The position numbers and the translations under genes were made by a program. Shown piece after piece: positions 6,801 through 10,267 of a stretch of DNA of 10,267 nt. A model generated the notes under the pieces. It was not told the origin of the DNA. It saw nothing but the letters and a program-made list of their open reading frames with translations, and made no database searches. This DNA comes from Coriobacteriaceae bacterium (lineage in GTDB: Bacteria > Actinomycetota > Coriobacteriia > Coriobacteriales > UBA8131): the NCBI GenBank assembly GCA_012515495.1, contig JAAYYH010000065.1, forward strand, positions 1 to 10,267, in the 5' to 3' direction. Position 1 is the stretch's first letter. Each line of letters begins with the position of its first letter.

Positions 6801-8604
6801 TGGTTGCGACAGATGCAGCTCCATCAAGCAGGTCGCATCCGGGCGCTTTGGCGTGACGATCGAATATCTCAATCATGCCACCGAGATCCAGATCAAGATG
6901 GCTCAGGGTGCCAAGCCAGGAGAAGGCGGCCACCTTCCCGGCAGGAAAGTCTATCCTTGGGTCGCTACCAACCGTTTCTCGACACCAGGTGTAGAGCTCA
7001 TCTCACCACCTCCGCATCATGATATCTATTCCATCGAGGATCTCGCACAATTGATTCACGATTTGAAGAACGCCAATCGAGACGCGCGTGTGAATGTCAA
7101 ATTGGTCTCAGAGGCGGGAGTTGGCACCATCGCGGTTGGTGTCGCCAAGGGTCTAGCTGACGTCATCGTTATCAGTGGCTATGATGGCGGTACGGGAGCG
7201 GCATCGCGAACAAGCATTCGGCACGCGGGCTTGCCGTGGGAACTGGGAGTGGCAGAGACCCACCAAAGTCTGCTGGCCAATAAATTGCGGGATCGGGTGA
7301 CCGTCGAGACCGATGGGAAACTGCTAACAGGACGAGACATCGTCATTGCGGCTTTATTAGGTGCCGAAGAATTCTCATTCGCGACAGCGCCACTGATTGC
7401 CATGGGCTGCGACATGATGCGCGTTTGTAATTGTGACACCTGCACTGTGGGAATCGCTACGCAGAATCCCGAATTGCGCAGCAGGTTCCAAGGCAAACCC
7501 GAGCACATCATCAATCTGATGGAGTTCATGGCTAGGGAAGTGCGGGAGTGGATGGCGCGTATCGGTGTACGGCGCTTTGATGATCTGGTCGGACATGTCG
7601 AGCTCTTGCGTCAGACAAATTCGCTCAAGGGTAAGATAGGCAAGGTCGATCTCTCTCGATTGTTGTATCAACCAAGGTTTGAGACCGGTAGTTGTGACTG
7701 GCACCACACCAAGGCGCAGAATCATAATCTTGATCGCGAGTATGATCTCAAGATACTGCTACCGCTATGCTCAGCAGCCTTGAAGAGCGGAAAGAAAGTC
7801 GACTACAGCCTGCAGATTAGCAACCGCAACCGAACCTTTGGTACCGTGCTCTCCAGTGAGATCGTACGTGCGTATGGTGCTAAGGGCTTGCCTGAGGATA
7901 CTATCAAGTTGCGATTAAGCGGGTCAGGTGGACAGAGTTTTGGCGCTTTTCTGGCTCCTGGCGTCACGCTGGAGTTGCATGGTGACAGCAACGATTACCT
8001 GGGCAAGGGTTTGAGCGGTGGCAAGATCATAGTCACCCCTCCTGATGGCGCACACTACGAATCAGGAGAGAACATCATTATCGGTAATGTCGCGTTTTAC
8101 GGGGCGACCAGTGGCGAGGCATACCTGAACGGAGTTGCCGGTGAGCGCTTCTGCGTTCGAAACAGTGGCGTTAACGCCGTCGTGGAGGGTGTGGGCGACC
8201 ACGGCTGCGAATATATGACCGGGGGGCGCGTTGTGATCCTAGGCCGTACCGGACGGAATTTCGCTGCAGGTATGACAGGTGGTGTCGCCTATGTCTGGGA
8301 TGCAGAAAATGATTTCGAACAAAACTGTAATCTCAAGAATCTGACGTTGCGAAAGCTGACACAAGCAGACTGCAAGATTCTCGCAGACATGATCAGTAAG
8401 CATGTGGAACTGACTGGCAGCGAGCGCGGCAAGATGATACTGGATGACTTCGATATGTATGTCGCTCAATTCAAGATGCTGATACCTAACGATTACCAGC
8501 GAATCATGGAGGCATTGGAGACAGCGAAGGATACGGGCGTCGAGGAAAGCGAGCAGCTGTTGTGGGCGTTTAACTCGGTGGTTTTGGATAAGCAAGCCTC
8601 CTGA
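3874..8604 (+). CDS. gltB: Glutamate synthase (NADPH) large subunit
   Basis: This 1576-residue subunit takes the amide of glutamine and transfers it to 2-oxoglutarate, giving two glutamates, with reducing power received from GltD. The start is fixed by AAGGAG at 3861-3866, seven bases ahead of the ATG. A 21-residue propeptide precedes Cys22 (DACGIG), the glutaminase nucleophile exposed after cleavage. The class II amidotransferase domain spans about 22-435, with RFSTNTFPSW from 235 and HNGEINT at 255-261. The central domain runs about 519-850 (NPPIDA near 581). The FMN-binding synthase domain runs about 850-1230, with GAMSFGSIS from 933, GAKPGEGG near 1013 and GYDGGTGA at 1102-1109. The 3Fe-4S loop has Cys179-type spacing C-x5-C-x4-C at Cys1179, Cys1185 and Cys1190. 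A GXGXG structural domain follows (about 1290-1480). Two oddities: an apparent extra stretch of roughly 50 residues between 457 and 518, and an extra Cys1187 plus Thr1191 in the cluster loop. The frame is intact. It is followed by gltD after 61 bases. Confidence 0.98.
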   Translation: MDERENITQYGLYDPRFEHDACGIGLLVDIKGRGSHQLVADAVSILEALSHRGGIGYEPETGDGAGILIQIPDVFMRRVAAIDDISLPEGRGRYGIAMAFMSPDEARCEKTLSLFSTIVTREGLSVLGIRRVPVSTSCIGSTAAEVRPTIIQVFIGCPENMDEADFERTLYIISKLAHKEIRKPQHGADHYFYLASCSCRTIVYKGMLLPDQLADFYLDLKDSELCSAIALVHSRFSTNTFPSWERAHPMHHIIHNGEINTIRGNVNWVKARESWMSSKLFGDSLQRIFPVINEDGSDSAMLDDFLALLLHSGYSLHEAVMMAIPEPWEENPTMDPAIRAMYEYKSFLVEPWDGPASVAFTDGRFAGATLDRNGLRPSRYYVTNDDMLILASEVGVLPIPEERIVRKDRLRPGRMLLIDTLEGRIIEDHELKETAASAHPYEDWLSENRIDLDRLPLSDDDGDGLRELIATVERATIGEIWPQSQLTTLKRLEHFVAGYHEQKRIGFDSFESKEEQSPSLLQLQKVFGYSWEDLTLTLKAIAEEGDDPLSSMGYDAPLAVLSQRPQTLYSYFKQLFAQVTNPPIDAIREHLVTSSIIHLGSEGNLLEPCSKNCKVICHNTPILSRDELQQLKTVNISGLKSITVPILFDAHLSGGLKQALADLFSAADSAIAHGYTIIVLSDKGVNEGKAAIPALLAVSGLHHHLVRSGNRTRASIVIESGEPFEVHHHALLVGYGANAICPYLAYESVEALVDQGMITAEPDKAEENYRKALTNNIVKVMSKMGISTVRSYHGAQIFEILGLADEVVDRYFSGTTSRIGGASLSDIENETLMRHRAAFDTVSSGRPLDSGGSYKWRRDGEYHLINPENILYLQRACRSGEYSWFKKFSANINDRSKELKNIRALLDIVTVEKPIPIESVEPVESIVKRFKTGAMSFGSISQEAHECMAIAMNRLGGKSNTGEGGESPQRYVPGEDGCDRCSSIKQVASGRFGVTIEYLNHATEIQIKMAQGAKPGEGGHLPGRKVYPWVATNRFSTPGVELISPPPHHDIYSIEDLAQLIHDLKNANRDARVNVKLVSEAGVGTIAVGVAKGLADVIVISGYDGGTGAASRTSIRHAGLPWELGVAETHQSLLANKLRDRVTVETDGKLLTGRDIVIAALLGAEEFSFATAPLIAMGCDMMRVCNCDTCTVGIATQNPELRSRFQGKPEHIINLMEFMAREVREWMARIGVRRFDDLVGHVELLRQTNSLKGKIGKVDLSRLLYQPRFETGSCDWHHTKAQNHNLDREYDLKILLPLCSAALKSGKKVDYSLQISNRNRTFGTVLSSEIVRAYGAKGLPEDTIKLRLSGSGGQSFGAFLAPGVTLELHGDSNDYLGKGLSGGKIIVTPPDGAHYESGENIIIGNVAFYGATSGEAYLNGVAGERFCVRNSGVNAVVEGVGDHGCEYMTGGRVVILGRTGRNFAAGMTGGVAYVWDAENDFEQNCNLKNLTLRKLTQADCKILADMISKHVELTGSERGKMILDDFDMYVAQFKMLIPNDYQRIMEALETAKDTGVEESEQLLWAFNSVVLDKQAS

Positions 8605-8665
8605 CGAACATTAGGCGAGGGGAGCGTCAGGCAGAGTATTGCGGCAATGGTAGGGAGAAACGATT

Positions 8666-10132
8666 ATGGGTAAGACAACTGGTTTTCTGGAATTCGAACG
8701 TGTTGAACCAGACAACCGTGCGATAGGGGAGCGAATCCAGGATTATCTGGAGTTCCATCAGCAACTGCCATTGGATACCATACGGCAACAGGCTGCTCGT
8801 TGCATGGACTGTGGCGTATCCTTTTGTCATGCAGCTACCGTGGTAGAAGGGGAGTCCATCGGCTGCCCATTGGCCAATGTGATCCCCGAGATAAACGATC
8901 TGGTGTATCGCGGAGCCAATGCTGCGGCCTATGAGAGGCTGCGTCTTACCCACCCATTTCCCGAGTTTACCAGTCGTGTCTGTCCGGCGCTCTGCGAGGG
9001 TTCCTGTACGCTGGGCGAACACGAGTTGCCGGTGACCATCAAGGAGATTGAGCGTTTCCTTGATGGCTATGCCGAAGATAACGGGCTGTTAGTTGCCAAG
9101 ATCCCAACTCGCCGCAGTGGCAAGAAGGTCGCAGTGGTTGGCTCGGGACCGGCTGGTCTAGCCTGTGCCTATGAACTCAATCAGCTTGGTGAAGAAGTGA
9201 CAGTGTTCGAACGTGCAGACCGGGCTGGTGGATTGCTGATGTATGGGATCCCCAACATGAAGCTGGATAAATCCATCGTGCAACGACGTATCGACATCAT
9301 GCAACAGGAGGGCATCCGCTTTGAATTCAATGCGGAAGTGGGAGTGAATGTCCCACTCTCACGCCTGCAAAGCGAATTCGATGCCATCGTGCTCTGCGGT
9401 GGTGCAACCAAGCCGAGGAGCATCGAGGTTCCAGGTTCTGATTTGCAAGGCGTTGTGCCGGCTGTGGACTATCTTTCCGATGCAACACGACAATTGATCT
9501 ACAGTCAAGAGGAATACAACGCACGATTCAGCGCGCAAGGAAAGCATGTGGTGGTCATCGGTGGCGGCGATACCGGCACCGACTGTGTAGCTACAGCGAT
9601 CAGGCAGGGTGCCGTGAGTGTTGTTCAATTAGAGATCATGCCAGAAGCATCATTGCAGCGCCAGCCCGGCAATCCGTGGCCGCTTTGGCCTCGCGTCAAG
9701 AAGACGGATTACGGTCAGTTGGAAGCACTTGAGATCTTTGGTAATGACCCCCGCGAGTACCTAACAACTTTAGAAGAGATCGTTGGCGATGACAGCGGTA
9801 AGGTCTGCGCCGTTAAAACCGTCAGAGTCAATTGGGAGAAGATAGACAATCGCATGACTCCTGCGCCTGTCATTGGGTCTGAGCAGACAAGACCTGCCGA
9901 CCTGATCTTGGTGGCAATGGGATTTATGGGACCCGAACCAACGTTGCTCGAGACGCTGAAACTCGATGCAGATGCACGAGGCAACATCCAGACAGCTGCG
10001 AGCAGTTACCAGACATCGCGAGCAACGGTGTTCTCTGCAGGTGATATGCGCCGTGGTCAGAGTCTCGTGGTTTGGGCGATTATGGAAGGTCGCGATGCGG
10101 CGCAACAAGTACACGCATTTCTAGCCGGCTGA
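8666..10132 (+). CDS. gltD: Glutamate synthase (NADPH) small subunit
   Basis: This 488-residue flavoprotein oxidises NADPH and passes electrons to GltB. The N-terminal part carries the cysteines of two 4Fe-4S clusters: Cys46, Cys49, Cys54 and Cys67, then Cys106, Cys110 and Cys114 (VCPALCEGSC). The FAD site is the Rossmann motif VAVVGSGPAGLACAYEL at 155-171, with the following GGLLMYGIPN at 188-197. The NADPH site is the second Rossmann motif VVVIGGGDTGTDC at 295-307. NPWPLWPRV at 336-344 and the C-terminal FSAGDMRRGQSLVVWAI (456-472) are typical of GltD. Length matches the family. AGGGAG at 8652-8657 sits eight bases before the ATG. The gene follows gltB in the same direction with no terminator between them, so the two are surely one operon. 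Related dihydropyrimidine and ferredoxin-NADP reductase subunits share the fold, but the gltB neighbour and length settle the call. Confidence 0.98.
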   Translation: MGKTTGFLEFERVEPDNRAIGERIQDYLEFHQQLPLDTIRQQAARCMDCGVSFCHAATVVEGESIGCPLANVIPEINDLVYRGANAAAYERLRLTHPFPEFTSRVCPALCEGSCTLGEHELPVTIKEIERFLDGYAEDNGLLVAKIPTRRSGKKVAVVGSGPAGLACAYELNQLGEEVTVFERADRAGGLLMYGIPNMKLDKSIVQRRIDIMQQEGIRFEFNAEVGVNVPLSRLQSEFDAIVLCGGATKPRSIEVPGSDLQGVVPAVDYLSDATRQLIYSQEEYNARFSAQGKHVVVIGGGDTGTDCVATAIRQGAVSVVQLEIMPEASLQRQPGNPWPLWPRVKKTDYGQLEALEIFGNDPREYLTTLEEIVGDDSGKVCAVKTVRVNWEKIDNRMTPAPVIGSEQTRPADLILVAMGFMGPEPTLLETLKLDADARGNIQTAASSYQTSRATVFSAGDMRRGQSLVVWAIMEGRDAAQQVHAFLAG

Positions 10133-10241
10133 TCGCCTTTGATGCGCGTATTCGATAATCCTCGTACGTGGAGTTGGCCCAGATTGATTGTGTTGCTTTA
10201 GTCACACTGCCAGAGATGTCACCGCTTTGTGGAGAATAAAA

Positions 10242-10265
10242 AGCCAGAAAAAGAGCCAGAAAAAT
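10242..10265 (+). repeat. Two tandem copies of a 12-base A-rich unit
   Basis: AGCCAGAAAAAG at 10242-10253 is followed at once by AGCCAGAAAAAT at 10254-10265, differing only in the last base. The repeat lies in the 135-base stretch after gltD, in which I see no gene and no convincing terminator. Whether more copies follow cannot be seen because the window ends two bases later. Confidence 0.6.
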
Positions 10266-10267
10266 CA

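Noticed and set aside
10188..10207. TGTG...CACA dyad after gltD as a CRP-like site or terminator stem
   Set aside because: The spacing between the arms is 10 bases rather than the 8 between these 4-base arms in the CRP consensus. The arms are only 4 bases, and no T-run follows.
1..10267. CRISPR array, tRNA or rRNA genes, insertion sequence or phage genes
   Set aside because: No regularly spaced repeats, no tRNA-like or rRNA-like stretch, no transposase or integrase motif and no flanking inverted repeats were seen; nearly all of the window is covered by five intact metabolic genes.

Overview
The window carries ordinary, intact bacterial metabolic and metal-handling genes at mid-range GC. By eye, the proteins most resemble Bacillota-type versions. 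MetA is of the acetyl-type seen in Bacillus. CopA has a single N-terminal metal-binding domain and travels with a small CopZ. GltB and GltD have the motif spacing common in Clostridia and Negativicutes relatives. This points to Bacillota, or a lineage that shares such genes (for example some Spirochaetota or Coriobacteriia). No rRNA or tRNA is present to settle the taxonomy.

Layout from left to right. Bases 1-183 hold no secure gene; a possible 3'-truncated reading frame runs off the left edge on the minus strand. metA (184-1098, minus strand) encodes a homoserine O-acyltransferase that commits homoserine to methionine synthesis. A 219-base divergent intergenic region (1099-1317) holds a perfect TATAAT for metA, a 12-base palindrome beside it, and the start signals of the copper operon. 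copZ (1318-1518) and copA (1515-3770) overlap by ATGA and form a copper chaperone and copper-exporting ATPase unit. A 103-base gap (3771-3873) contains inverted repeats and a strong ribosome binding site. It leads into gltB (3874-8604) and gltD (8666-10132), the two subunits of NADPH-dependent glutamate synthase. The last 135 bases show no gene, only a short 12-base tandem repeat at the edge.

Functionally there are three units: methionine entry (metA), copper export (copZA) and ammonia assimilation (gltBD). CopZ would carry Cu(I) to CopA for export. GltD would take electrons from NADPH through FAD and iron-sulfur clusters to GltB, which turns glutamine and 2-oxoglutarate into two glutamates. 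No shared pathway links the three units.

I do not see a previously undescribed system here. The points worth a second look are protein-level: Glu111 in MetA (predicting acetyl-CoA rather than succinyl-CoA use), an apparent extra segment of about 50 residues in the GltB central linker, and an unusual 3Fe-4S cluster loop in GltB. There are also unassigned dyad sequences near the metA and gltB promoters.
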